Shown one piece after another: positions 1 to 7,768 of a stretch of DNA of 64,000 nt. Position numbers and translations under genes: made by a program. The stretch lies in NCBI RefSeq assembly GCF_019039215.1, contig NZ_JAHNZZ010000001.1, positions 1,195,496 to 1,259,495 of the forward strand, in the 5' to 3' direction. A model generated the notes under the pieces. The model searched no databases. It worked only from the letters and a program-made list of their open reading frames with translations, and was not told the DNA's origin. The stretch's first letter is position 1; each line of letters starts with the position of its first letter. Source of the DNA: Bacillus sp. FJAT-29790. GTDB lineage: Bacteria; Bacillota; Bacilli; Bacillales; Cytobacillaceae.

Positions 1-1
1 G

Positions 2-811
2 AGCTCATCCGCCAAATTCTCGAACATGGCTCTTATTCAATCGATCCATCGAGCGCTTGAAAAAAGTGTCATCCCAACTGATGCGGTCCAGCTCCTTGAA
101 GATACGAGCAGAGAGACTGCGAAGGAGCTTTTTCATCTGAATGAATATTTAGATGTCTTAATTCCTCGCGGTGGTAAAAACCTAATTGAAACAGTTGTGC
201 GGGAATCTACTGTTCCAGTTTTAGAAACAGGAGCAGGGAACTGCCATATTTTTATAGATGAAACAGCAAAACAAGAAATGGCCGAACAAATCGTGTTAAA
301 TGCTAAAATTCAGCGTCCATCTGTCTGTAATGCTATTGAAACGATTCTAATCCATGAAACATGGTTTGAACAATCTGGGGAACGGTTACTTGTAGCACTG
401 CAACAAAATGGTGTTGAAATTTATGGAGATGAAAAAGTCACAAGCGTATTTAAGGCGGCAAAACAAGCAACTGAAGACGATTGGTTAACAGAATATCTAG
501 CTTTATCTGTAGGCATTAAAGTAGTGAAAAACCTTGATGATGCGATCGATCATATAAACAAGTACGGTACGAAGCACTCTGAAGCGATTATCACCAATAA
601 CGATCTTCATGCTGCTGCCTTTTTAACTAAAGTTGATGCAGCAGCTGTTTATCATAACGCATCGACCCGTTTCACGGACGGTTTTGAGTTTGGATATGGG
701 GCAGAAATTGGAATCAGTACGCAAAAGCTTCACGCAAGAGGTCCAATGGGATTAGAAGCACTCACTTCAAGCAAATTTTTCATATTTGGAAATGGACAGA
801 TTCGAGAGTAA
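2..811 (+). CDS. proA: Gamma-glutamyl phosphate reductase, 3' part (5' end outside window)
   Basis: NADPH-dependent reduction of gamma-glutamyl phosphate to glutamate semialdehyde, the second step of cytosolic proline synthesis. The frame is already open at base 2 (the residues before the first ATG at 26 read SSSAKFSN, a conserved ProA stretch), so the ATG at 26 is internal and the gene starts before the window. About 270 of the usual ~415 residues are present. Family landmarks include the [12 protein letters not shown] stretch, the PRGG motif and the [13 protein letters not shown] region, which by family homology carries the catalytic cysteine (here the C of SVCNA). A proB gene normally lies just upstream, outside this window. 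The gene ends at 811 with no strong terminator before the next gene. Identification is firm; only the N-terminal part is unseen. Confidence 0.95.
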   Translation, partial: SSSAKFSNMALIQSIHRALEKSVIPTDAVQLLEDTSRETAKELFHLNEYLDVLIPRGGKNLIETVVRESTVPVLETGAGNCHIFIDETAKQEMAEQIVLNAKIQRPSVCNAIETILIHETWFEQSGERLLVALQQNGVEIYGDEKVTSVFKAAKQATEDDWLTEYLALSVGIKVVKNLDDAIDHINKYGTKHSEAIITNNDLHAAAFLTKVDAAAVYHNASTRFTDGFEFGYGAEIGISTQKLHARGPMGLEALTSSKFFIFGNGQIRE

Positions 812-914
812 GAAGGTACTAGCCATTTAGATAGCTATTGCAAACAATTCAAAAAAGTAAATAGTATGGTAAACTAGTATTCAAACACTAAAACAAACAA
901 AAGTGAGGCTCGAA

Positions 915-1754
915 ATGATAAAAGCCATTTTTTTCGACTTAGATGATACACTTCTTTGGGATCAAAAAAGTGTTAAGGAAGCCTTTACAGCTACGTGTAA
1001 CATAGCTGGGGAACGATATGGGGTAGACCCTAATCAGTTTGAGGAAGCTGTTCGCGAAGCAGCTAGAAATCTATATTCCTCCTATGAAACTTACTCATTT
1101 ACGCAAATGATTGGGATTAATCCGTTTGAAGGATTATGGGGAAATTTTTTAGATGATGATGAAAATTTTAAAAAAATGAAAGAAATCGTTCCTACTTATC
1201 GAAGAGATTCGTGGACAATGGGGTTAAAGGCTATCGGTATAGATGACCCGGACTTTGGATCCGAGTTAGCTGAACGTTTCCCGCAGGAGCGCCGAAAAAC
1301 ACCGTTCGTGTACGAAGAAACGTTTCATGTATTAGATACGTTAAAAGAGAATTTCCAGCTTCTGCTTTTAACGAACGGTTCACCAGACTTACAAAATACG
1401 AAATTAACAATAACACCAGAGCTTGTTCCATATTTTGACCATATTGTTATTTCTGGTGCTTTCGGAAAAGGGAAGCCAGATCCTGCTATCTTTGAACATG
1501 CATTATCCCTCATGTCCCTACAGAAAGATGAGGTTCTCATGGTCGGAGATAATTTAATGACAGATATCCTTGGCGCTAATCAAGCAGGAATAAAATCAGT
1601 ATGGATAAACCGTCATGAAAAAGTACGGAATGAGGTCGTTCCTACTTTTGAAATTCAGCATTTAGAAGGACTATATCAAATATTAGAGGAACTCAGTGAA
1701 AAAAGTTTGCGTAACAATATGATAGGCGTAGATGAAACAATGGACAAAAGATAA
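915..1754 (+). CDS. HAD-superfamily (subfamily IA) phosphatase
   Basis: Predicted cytosolic phosphohydrolase acting on a small phosphorylated metabolite through an aspartyl-phosphate intermediate. All four HAD motifs are visible: motif I DLDDTL near residue 8 (nucleophile and acid/base Asp), motif II LLTNGSP, motif III lysine in GKGKPDP, and motif [14 protein letters not shown]. The helical cap inserted between motifs I and II fits subfamily IA (YjjG/YsaA-like). A GTG at 903 is in frame, but the ATG at 915 puts the protein directly at [13 protein letters not shown], as in the family, with the GTGAGG stretch acting as ribosome binding site, so 915 is preferred. The 279-residue product is slightly long because of a polar C-terminal tail of about 20 residues. 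The substrate cannot be told from sequence. Confidence 0.85.
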   Translation: MIKAIFFDLDDTLLWDQKSVKEAFTATCNIAGERYGVDPNQFEEAVREAARNLYSSYETYSFTQMIGINPFEGLWGNFLDDDENFKKMKEIVPTYRRDSWTMGLKAIGIDDPDFGSELAERFPQERRKTPFVYEETFHVLDTLKENFQLLLLTNGSPDLQNTKLTITPELVPYFDHIVISGAFGKGKPDPAIFEHALSLMSLQKDEVLMVGDNLMTDILGANQAGIKSVWINRHEKVRNEVVPTFEIQHLEGLYQILEELSEKSLRNNMIGVDETMDKR

Positions 1755-1815
1755 CCCCAAAAAACCAAAAATAAGGCGAAGGTACTCAATTAACATTTAT
1801 AGCATATTTATTGAC

Positions 1816-1844
1816 GGAGTTGATTTCGAGATCAGCTCCTTTTG
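1816..1844 (+). terminator. Rho-independent terminator after the HAD gene
   Basis: A 9-bp stem (GGAGTTGAT pairing with ATCAGCTCC, one G-T pair) closes a 6-base loop and is followed by TTTTGTTTTG. It separates the HAD gene from the ABC operon. Confidence 0.7.
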
Positions 1845-1881
1845 TTTTGTTAGGAATGTAGAGACGATAAATTGATAAATA

Positions 1882-1911
1882 TTGACAACAGCAGGTACAG
1901 AATTCTATATT
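1882..1911 (+). promoter_or_regulatory. Candidate sigma-A promoter of the ABC exporter operon
   Basis: A perfect -35 TTGACA at 1882-1887 is followed after 18 bases by TATATT at 1906-1911. It lies about 40 bases upstream of the ATP-binding protein start and just after a terminator, where an operon promoter is expected. No obvious operator palindrome is seen. Confidence 0.5.
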
Positions 1912-1953
1912 TAACCATATGCGGTTGGTGATGAAAGATTTGGAGTGTGAGAG

Positions 1954-2883
1954 ATGAATTCAGCGGAAGAGATTATTAAAGTTCAGAAGCTTTTGAAAAA
2001 ATATGGTGATTTTACAGCGGTAAATGGGATCGAGTTTCAAGTGAAGAAAGGAGAAGTTTTCGGCTTGCTTGGTCCGAATGGTGCTGGCAAAACAACGACA
2101 TTAGAAATGTTGGTTGGGCTTAGGAAACCAGATGATGGTACTGCGTTTATTGATGGATTTGATATCACCCGTGAATTAAATAAGATAAAAGAAGTGATCG
2201 GTGTTCAGCTCCAATCCACAACACTTTTTGAGCTACTAACAGTGAAAGAAATATTACACTTATATGCCAGCTTTTACAATAAACAAGTGTCTATTCCTGC
2301 ATTAATCGAAGATATGCTTCTTACCGATAAAACGAAGAATCGGATCAAGAGTTTATCTGGCGGACAAAAACAAAGATTAGCGATTGCATTAGCACTTGTA
2401 CATGATCCAAAGATTATTTTTTTGGATGAGCCGACAACAGGACTTGATCCCCAGGCTAGGAGAACACTGTGGGATATTATTCTTCGCCTAAAAGAAAGAG
2501 GAAAAACGATTGTTTTAACGACTCATTATATGGACGAAGCACATGTCTTGTGTGATCGAATTGCCATTATGGATCAAGGGCAGCTAATTGCCTTGGATAC
2601 ACCTTCTTTGCTCGTTAAAAACCTGCAATCAGATAGTGCTGTAGAGTTTCGTTTTCAAGATGAGTCCCTTGAAGTGGATTTAAAGGAAATTGAAGGAGTA
2701 AAGCAAGTTGGAAATCATAAAGATACTTATGTTCTTTACACTGATGATTTGCAAACCACCTTAACGAGCTTGATTCAGACGGCCTCCGACAAACACCTCA
2801 AATTAGTAGATCTGCAGACACGTACAGCTACCCTAGAAGATGTGTTTATACACATGACAGGAAGGAGGTTACGTGAAGGATGA
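1954..2883 (+). CDS. ABC transporter ATP-binding protein (drug/antibiotic export type)
   Basis: ATPase subunit of an ABC-2 type exporter, working at the inner face of the membrane with the permease encoded next. Visible motifs: Walker A GPNGAGKTT near residues 40-48, signature LSGGQKQR, Walker B IIFLDEPTTGLD, and the H-loop histidine in LTTHYMDEAH. The 309-residue length, with a C-terminal extension of about 80 residues after the nucleotide-binding core, matches the DrrA/CcmA-like family. The stop codon overlaps the start of the permease (ATGA), indicating translational coupling. The exported substrate is unknown; the family mostly exports antibiotics, lipids or peptides. Confidence 0.9.
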   Translation: MNSAEEIIKVQKLLKKYGDFTAVNGIEFQVKKGEVFGLLGPNGAGKTTTLEMLVGLRKPDDGTAFIDGFDITRELNKIKEVIGVQLQSTTLFELLTVKEILHLYASFYNKQVSIPALIEDMLLTDKTKNRIKSLSGGQKQRLAIALALVHDPKIIFLDEPTTGLDPQARRTLWDIILRLKERGKTIVLTTHYMDEAHVLCDRIAIMDQGQLIALDTPSLLVKNLQSDSAVEFRFQDESLEVDLKEIEGVKQVGNHKDTYVLYTDDLQTTLTSLIQTASDKHLKLVDLQTRTATLEDVFIHMTGRRLREG

Positions 2884-3983
2884 GAGCATACTGGCAATTA
2901 ACGCTATCGCAATTACGCATTTTTCTGCGTAATCGCCAAGTCTTATTTTGGACGTTAGCCTTTCCAATTTTTCTCATGATCATGTTAGGCTCATTTTTAG
3001 GAAACGGAAATGGAATGTCAGTATCGATTGGAGTAGTGGATCAAGATCAATCCACTCAGTCGCAACAATTAATTGACATGTTAATACAAAACGAAGCCAT
3101 TCAGTTGAATGAAGAAAGTAGTAAAGACGATGCATTTATGCAGTTAAAAAAAGGCGATCTTCATGTCGTTGTAGTTATACCGAAAGGATACGATTCTTTT
3201 TTGAACAAAACAACTTTAGATACACAGCAGCCGTTTTCTCTACCGGTTTACTATAATGAAACCAATTTTGCCGTTTCTCAGGTTGGTATTCAGCTAGTAA
3301 ACGGTGCGATAGATGGAATTAGTAAAGCGAAGGTTGATTATGTTCCAGTCATTGTTACCGATACGCAGGGAATCGAAGCATTAAACTTAAAATATATTGA
3401 TTTCTTAGTTCCTGGGATTGTCGCGATGATGATTATGAGCAACAACATGAACGGGGTCGCGGGGCAAATTGCGGCTTGGAGGGAACGCGGGATTTTAAGA
3501 AGAATGCAAGGAACTACATTAAAGGCATCAACCTTTATTGCTGCACAAATTACCGCAAGACTAGTATTAAATGGCATGCAGGCACTCATTGTTCTTGGTG
3601 TTGCCCATCTTATTTTCGGCATTGAAGTTAGAGGATCGTGGCTTACTCTGATCAGCTTTGTCATCCTAGGAACTTTAGCATTTATGGCGATTGGATTCAT
3701 CATTGCAGGTATTGCAAAAACGCCAGAAAGTGCTGCACCTATTGCTGGTTTTCTTTCCTTTCCAATGCTGTTCTTGGGAGGAGTATTTTTTCCGATTAAA
3801 GACATGCCGGAATTTCTGCAGCCGATTGTTCAAACCTTGCCGATCGCGCATTTAAGTCATGCACTCCGAGAAACGATGAATGTCGGAGCATCGTTTATGA
3901 GTTTAGGAACAGAGGCACTTATTCTAGGCGGCTGGCTCATAGGAGCATTTATCGTTGCCAGCTATACGTTTAAATGGGAATAG
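2880..3983 (+). CDS. ABC-2 type transporter permease
   Basis: Membrane partner of the preceding ATPase. The protein has the classic ABC-2 layout: one N-terminal transmembrane helix (around residues 18-42), a large extracytoplasmic domain of about 130 residues, then a C-terminal block of five or so membrane helices containing the conserved FLVPGIVAMM and FPMLFLGGVFFP stretches. The length of 367 residues is typical. The start overlaps the upstream gene by four bases and there is only a short gap to the following membrane gene, so the three probably form one operon. Function as a half-exporter component is clear; substrate is not. Confidence 0.88.
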   Translation: MRAYWQLTLSQLRIFLRNRQVLFWTLAFPIFLMIMLGSFLGNGNGMSVSIGVVDQDQSTQSQQLIDMLIQNEAIQLNEESSKDDAFMQLKKGDLHVVVVIPKGYDSFLNKTTLDTQQPFSLPVYYNETNFAVSQVGIQLVNGAIDGISKAKVDYVPVIVTDTQGIEALNLKYIDFLVPGIVAMMIMSNNMNGVAGQIAAWRERGILRRMQGTTLKASTFIAAQITARLVLNGMQALIVLGVAHLIFGIEVRGSWLTLISFVILGTLAFMAIGFIIAGIAKTPESAAPIAGFLSFPMLFLGGVFFPIKDMPEFLQPIVQTLPIAHLSHALRETMNVGASFMSLGTEALILGGWLIGAFIVASYTFKWE

Positions 3984-4037
3984 GGTAAAGGACTATCGAA
4001 TAAAATGAATAAACTGGGAGAAAAAAAGGAGGACACA

Positions 4038-4472
4038 ATGAATAAACAAGATTATCAAACACATATACGAATGCATCCGATTTATCATTATGTTTTAACG
4101 GTATTAGTATTAGGAACTTTAGTAGCTACCATTGTTCAACTGGTTCGTTCCATAAATGAAGGAGCAAACATTCTACAAGCAATAATTCTACTTTTGCTCT
4201 TAATCATTATTGTCATTATCGCAGGTCTTGTGAGATTATACCCATTAAAAGCTCAAGATCGTGCCATACGCGCAGAAGAAAACCTGCGCCATTATGTATT
4301 AACTGGGGAATTATTAGACCGGAAACTAAGCATGGCGCAAGTGGTAGCTTTACGTTTTGCAGATGACAATGAATTTCCTGTACTTAGTAAAAAAGCTGTG
4401 GAGGAAAATTTAAAGCCGGATGAGATAAAGAAAGCAATCGTAAATTGGCGACCTGATATGAATAGAGTTTAA
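4038..4472 (+). CDS. DUF6526-like small membrane protein
   Basis: Protein of 144 residues with two hydrophobic segments close to the N-terminus (approximately residues 20-40 and 50-70) followed by a charged cytoplasmic tail of about 70 residues. The overall pattern, including the early QDYQTHIRMHP stretch and the FADDNEFPVL region, fits the uncharacterised DUF6526 family of Bacillus membrane proteins. An in-frame ATG exists at 4005, but the ATG at 4038 has a near-ideal AAAGGAGG seven bases upstream and starts the protein at the family's usual N-terminus. It follows the ABC exporter by about 50 bases and may be co-transcribed with it. No function is known. Confidence 0.65.
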   Translation: MNKQDYQTHIRMHPIYHYVLTVLVLGTLVATIVQLVRSINEGANILQAIILLLLLIIIVIIAGLVRLYPLKAQDRAIRAEENLRHYVLTGELLDRKLSMAQVVALRFADDNEFPVLSKKAVEENLKPDEIKKAIVNWRPDMNRV

Positions 4473-4557
4473 ATGATTGTTGAACAATTCAGGAGTTTTG
4501 TAATAAGGAATAATATAATAAATCATCGAAACAAAACGTGTGTTCTGCATCTGGAAA

Positions 4558-4566
4558 TGGTATAAT
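4558..4566 (+). promoter_or_regulatory. Extended -10 promoter before the small toxin-like gene
   Basis: TGGTATAAT at 4558-4566 is a perfect extended -10 element of the Bacillus sigma-A type. The -35 region is poor, as is common with extended -10 promoters. Transcription would start about 60 bases before the GTG of the small holin-like toxin gene. Confidence 0.45.
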
Positions 4567-4633
4567 AAAAAAAGCAATAGATTAGATTTCTCAAGGGTGG
4601 TCGGCATTTCCCCGATGAAAGGGGGTGATGCTG

Positions 4634-4690
4634 GTGACGGTGTTTCAGGCGTTTATGGTTTATCAATACCTATTAATAAAAAAGTTATAA
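4634..4690 (+). pseudogene. Shortened holin-like toxin gene (Hol_Tox type)
   Basis: The ribosome-binding context AAAGGGGGTGATGCTG followed by a start and TVFQAFMVYQYLL strongly resembles the small holin-like toxin genes (Hol_Tox family, related in style to type I toxins) of Bacillus, which normally begin MTVFEALML and run about 30-40 residues with one membrane helix. Here the start is GTG and a stop arrives after 18 residues, before a full transmembrane helix, so it is probably a decayed copy. The exceptionally strong ribosome binding site and the promoter upstream are retained. It could instead be a leader peptide. Too short for standard gene calling; the homology is recalled from the start-region pattern. 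Confidence 0.45.
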
Positions 4691-4739
4691 TTTAATTGTG
4701 TTCTATCATTGTAGACATGTATTTAAAGAATGATTTAAA

Positions 4740-4769
4740 AATGGCTAATCTTTAAGGATGTTAGCCATT
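4740..4769 (+). terminator. Hairpin after the holin-like toxin gene
   Basis: AATGGCTAA pairs perfectly with TTAGCCATT across an 11-base spacer, followed by ATATTTT. A moderate intrinsic terminator about 50 bases downstream of the toxin-like ORF. Confidence 0.45.
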
Positions 4770-4845
4770 ATATTTTCCAAAGATATCTTCCAAAGTTTCA
4801 TTTGTGGCATTGAAATAAAGTTCGATAATTTATAAAAGTTTGATC

Positions 4846-4876
4846 AAAAATCCTGTATTGATATGCAGGATTTTTT
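4846..4876 (+). terminator. Rho-independent terminator
   Basis: AAAAATCCTG and CAGGATTTTT form a 10-bp perfect stem with a T-run on the + strand and an A-run before it, so it could work in both directions. No gene lies between this and the preceding hairpin. In type I toxin loci such a second terminator can belong to an antisense RNA. The remaining sequence to the IS110 remnant holds only a 7-bp hairpin (TTCCAAA/TTTGGAA, 4971-4992) that could be part of the IS end. Confidence 0.55.
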
Positions 4877-5054
4877 CTTGTTCAGCAAAACCAGCCAATA
4901 GTTGTCAACATTTTTTAATAAAGTTATTAAAAATATCATGTTATACTAAAATTATGCATGCCAAATAACCTTCCAAATACTATGTTTTGGAAAGTCTTGG
5001 TTCACTTGGTTAAATTGTTAAATCAAGCTAAATCTTGAAAAGAAGTTTTGTTGT

Positions 5055-6256
5055 TTAAAGTGCATAAATCCAATGTAAGAGCTTGTTTGCACAAGCGATC
5101 ACAGCTACTCTAAAAGGTTTTACTACTTCCAGTTTCTTATCATAGAACGCTCGTAATCTCTTATTACGAGGAAGGATTTCATCAGTTGTTTTCTGTTTTC
5201 GACAGTCACGAATAGCACATTTAACAGCCATATACAAGGCTTGCCGAAGTCTGCTAGATCCTCTTTTGGTAATTCGATTGTAAGTACCTTTGAATGTGCC
5301 AGATTCAAAGACACTTGGGTCAAGACCGGCAAATGCCACTAGTTTCTTAGGGTTATTAAACCTTTCGATTTCCCCAATTTCAGAAATAATCGTTGCCGCG
5401 ATTTTTTCACCAATACCGGGAATTGAACGGATAATTTTAGATTCCTCAATATGCTTTGCCAAGGCATCTATTTCATTTTCAAGCGTGGATAGATGCTTCT
5501 TGCGCTCAAATAGCATATTAATATACATATCCAAGCTTAGGGAAAGGCTAGAGTATAAAGTCTTCCGAAAAGGGTTTTGTGCTGCTGCAGTCATTAGTTT
5601 TTCGGCCTGTTTGTTTGCCCATTGTAGTGACCGGGAGTTACAGAATTCCTTTATTTTAACCGTTAATGTTTCAACATCGGTGTTCAAGACATCTTCTGAA
5701 GTAGGAAATGCTTGTAATGTTTTTAAAGAAACATCCGAATATAAGTCTCCAAAAACCTTACTATATTCAGGGAATATTTGATCCAAAACTGCCTGAAATT
5801 GTAGTTTGGTTTGTACAAACATGCCTGTAATATTATCGTGCTGCCGCGTAAGATGACGTAGGTTCATCAGTTGAACACCACGCTTTTTGTATGGTTCTAA
5901 ATCCTCTTTGTAATACAGCTCGCAGAGGTGATTGGCATCAATGATATCTGTTTTTACCTTTCGCAAACTAGAACTTTTTGCTTTATAGGAGATAAGTGGA
6001 TTTACAATAATAATTAAATAACCTTTGTCCTCAAAATATTGATATTTGGTGTGTGATAATGACCCGTTGATTCCATTACAAGAGGTGGGCGTTCTCCTGA
6101 AATATCTTCTATCTCTTTAATAAATGCTAATAAACTAGCTAACCCATCAAGATCATGTTTAGCTTTGAAACTTTTCTTATAAGGCTTCTTTCTTTCCAAG
6201 TATGCTTGAACCTGACTTTCACCTTTTGCCACATCCAGACCAATGACTGGATTCAT
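5055..6256 (-). pseudogene. IS110-family transposase, frameshifted
   Basis: DEDD-type site-specific transposase of the IS110 family, broken by one frameshift. The start at 6256 has a strong GGAGGAGG site and opens MNPVIGLDVAKGE, where the first catalytic Asp of the RuvC-like domain lies in GLDVAK. VMESTGHYH follows, then the frame is lost near 6030-6040 and the first reading ends at 6014. The second frame resumes with DKGY and VNPLISYKAKSSSLRKVKTDIIDANHL (carrying the KTD..DA motif), and continues through a coiled region to the C-terminal Transposase_20 domain with the IPGIGEKIAATIISEIG helix-hairpin-helix and the FAGLDPSVFESGTF motif with its essential Ser. One lost base explains the break. 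No terminal inverted repeats are apparent, as usual for IS110. Confidence 0.85.
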
Positions 6257-6450
6257 TATAAATCTCCTCCTCCAAATATAATTACCGGTACCCCTAGTCC
6301 TTCTTGTAGTGTCATAGCTTCGCTTGTTATACGAGATCATTGTCCCAACCAGCCTCAAACGTGTTTCTACAAGTAGGGGGCGAACTGTTTTGCGGACGGG
6401 ATCATGTCCCACGGGCCGTTACGTTCTACCCCGGCTACCATTAGCATATA
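6257..6450 (-). ncRNA. IS110 left-end leader, candidate bridge RNA region
   Basis: About 190 bases upstream of the transposase start, far more GC-rich than the surrounding DNA, with no convincing coding frame and several short inverted repeats. In IS110-group elements this 5' non-coding end encodes the bridge RNA that pairs with target and donor DNA (known for IS621 and relatives). Placement and length fit; the guide loops cannot be assigned by eye. An open frame reading through it (from 6412) is treated as fortuitous. Confidence 0.45.
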
Positions 6451-6455
6451 TCGAT

Positions 6456-6493
6456 AAAAAAAATGATCAACCAGAAATATTTTCTGGCTGACC
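6456..6493 (-). terminator. Intrinsic terminator on the minus strand upstream of the IS110 leader
   Basis: Read on the minus strand, GGTCAGCCAGAAA pairs with TTTCTGGTTGATC (two G-T pairs) over a 3-base loop and is followed by a run of eight T. It would insulate the IS from transcription coming from the right, although no minus-strand gene lies immediately upstream now. It may mark the original end of a gene lost at the insertion. Confidence 0.6.
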
Positions 6494-6597
6494 TTATAAT
6501 ACGATCGGGCCATTTAATTGAATAGGGAAGGAATTATTAGAAAGTAAATCGAAGTAAAAGTACTAACAAAGACTGTTAAGAATTATGAGGTGAAGAA

Positions 6598-7013
6598 ATG
6601 AATAACCAAAGAATTATTGGAAAAACAAAGGATGTCGGATTTCAGGTCGGAGTTAGAAGGACTTTTTCAATTTCACAGGAGAAAGCTTGGGAGCTTATTA
6701 CTTCTAGGAAGGATTAGATTTATGGTTGGGTGAGATTACTAGCATCATTCTTGAACCAGGTCAGAAATACATAACGAAAACGGGGGCAGGGGAAATTCGG
6801 ATTGTTAAACCGTTACAACAGCTTCGCCTAACATGGAAAAAAGAGGAATGGGAAAAACCCTCAACAGTTCAAGTCTGTATTATATCGAAAGCAAGTAATA
6901 AAACAACGATTAGTTTGCATCAAGAAAAGCTTGCCGATAAGAATGTTCGAGAGGAAATGAAAGTATATTGGGGAGAAATTCTAGATGGAATAACGGAAAG
7001 GCTGCAAAATTAA
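6598..7013 (+). pseudogene. SRPBCC (AHSA1-like) domain protein, frameshifted
   Basis: START/Bet v 1-like fold protein related to the activator of Hsp90 ATPase family. The ATG at 6598 follows GAGGTGAAG and opens a frame with NNQRIIGKTKDVGFQVGVRR and FSISQEKAWELITS, which stops at a TAG near 6717. The next frame begins in register with the expected GLDLWLGEI continuation and runs through EPGQKYITKTGAGEIRIVKP and RLTWKKEEWEKPSTVQV to the end at 7013. A single small indel around 6710 restores one SRPBCC protein of about 138 residues. Intact relatives often sit beside ArsR regulators, as the copy at 14358 does. Non-functional as it stands, unless this is a sequencing error. Confidence 0.8.
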
Positions 7014-7108
7014 TCCGATTTAGATAAAGAAGGGTTGATGTGAAGTAGAATGCTTGCCCACTCGACTGAGTTTATAGTACTCAAAACCATAAGTGAGGAG
7101 AGGAATTT

Positions 7109-7411
7109 ATGATTAAACAACTGATCATTGGCGACGCAACGCATGAACTGGCCTCTACGCGCCGCATTCTGGAAGGTTTGTCCGATGAACAGATGTCTTG
7201 GAAGCCGCACGATAAATCAATGACGCTCGTAGGACTAGCCACACATCTGATCAACCTGCTAAATTGGCAAATTGCGATTTTACAGTACCCCGCGTTCGAT
7301 CTTGCGACCATACCGCAGAGGAGAGAGGCTTTGAAAAAACGCGCTGATGTTCTGGAGGATTTCGACGCGAACATCGGTAAGTTAATAAAGTTACTAGACG
7401 AATGCGATTAG
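7109..7411 (+). pseudogene. DinB-like protein, truncated after about 100 residues
   Basis: N-terminal part of a DinB/YfiT-like four-helix-bundle protein. The pattern HELASTRRILEGLSDEQMSWKPHDKSMTLVGLATHL contains the family's metal-binding HxxE-like and late His positions of the first two helices. The ATG at 7109 has a good GAGGAGAGG site. The family is usually 150-170 residues; here the frame ends at 100 residues and no continuation is visible in other frames. Base composition is clearly more GC-rich (CGC, GCG and CTG codons) than neighbouring genes, suggesting acquisition from another source before truncation. The product may be a folding-incompetent remnant. Confidence 0.6.
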
Positions 7412-7459
7412 CTGTGGGTGCTTTAGTGGTAATGTTATTTACTGAGATGATGTAAATAT

Positions 7460-7591
7460 TTGAATCCTAAGGAAATGAATGTAGAAGAAATCGAGGATAT
7501 TGATGGAGGATTGGATCCGTTTTTTGATGATTACCTTGAGGAATCCTTATTAAATCATATGATTGTTTATCCTGGGATTGACCGAATCTAA
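7460..7591 (+). pseudogene. Small acidic ORF, probable gene remnant
   Basis: A TTG-started frame of 43 codons, rich in Asp and Glu (MNVEEIEDIDGGLDPFF, then DDYLEESLLNH), with no good ribosome binding site. It lies between the truncated DinB gene and the murE/asnB terminator, in a stretch with no intact genes. The composition is coding-like, but no family is recognised. Probably the tail of a lost gene. Confidence 0.25.
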
Positions 7592-7620
7592 TTAAGTTGG
7601 GCAATGCAGCAGAAAAGATT

Positions 7621-7659
7621 AAAAAAGTACCCAAGCGAAATTTCGTCAATGCCTGGGTA
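7621..7659 (-). terminator. Terminator of the asnB-murE transcription unit
   Basis: On the minus strand TACCCAGGC pairs with GCTTGGGTA and is followed by CTTTTTT. It lies about 110 bases beyond the murE stop and is the first strong terminator downstream of that gene. Confidence 0.65.
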
Positions 7660-7768
7660 GGATGGGTAATTGTTAAAAATCCCCATATCTGTATTTTGAA
7701 AACTTAAATCAGTAACAATAAAGTCGTTTGAAAGTATGGGCAATGTCTTTTAGTTGAAGAAAGGCATT

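Noticed and set aside
3338..3805. 155-codon minus-strand frame
   Set aside because: Lies wholly within the ABC permease gene, whose hydrophobic coding pattern generates it.
5290..5781. Open frame of 163 codons on the + strand
   Set aside because: Antisense to the IS110 transposase, Ser/Ile-rich composition typical of a shadow frame, no ribosome site.
6014..6412. N-terminal extension of the transposase frame to 6412
   Set aside because: The residues before position 53 are Arg-rich and correspond to the GC-rich IS leader; a strong ribosome site and the conserved N-terminus place the start at 6256.
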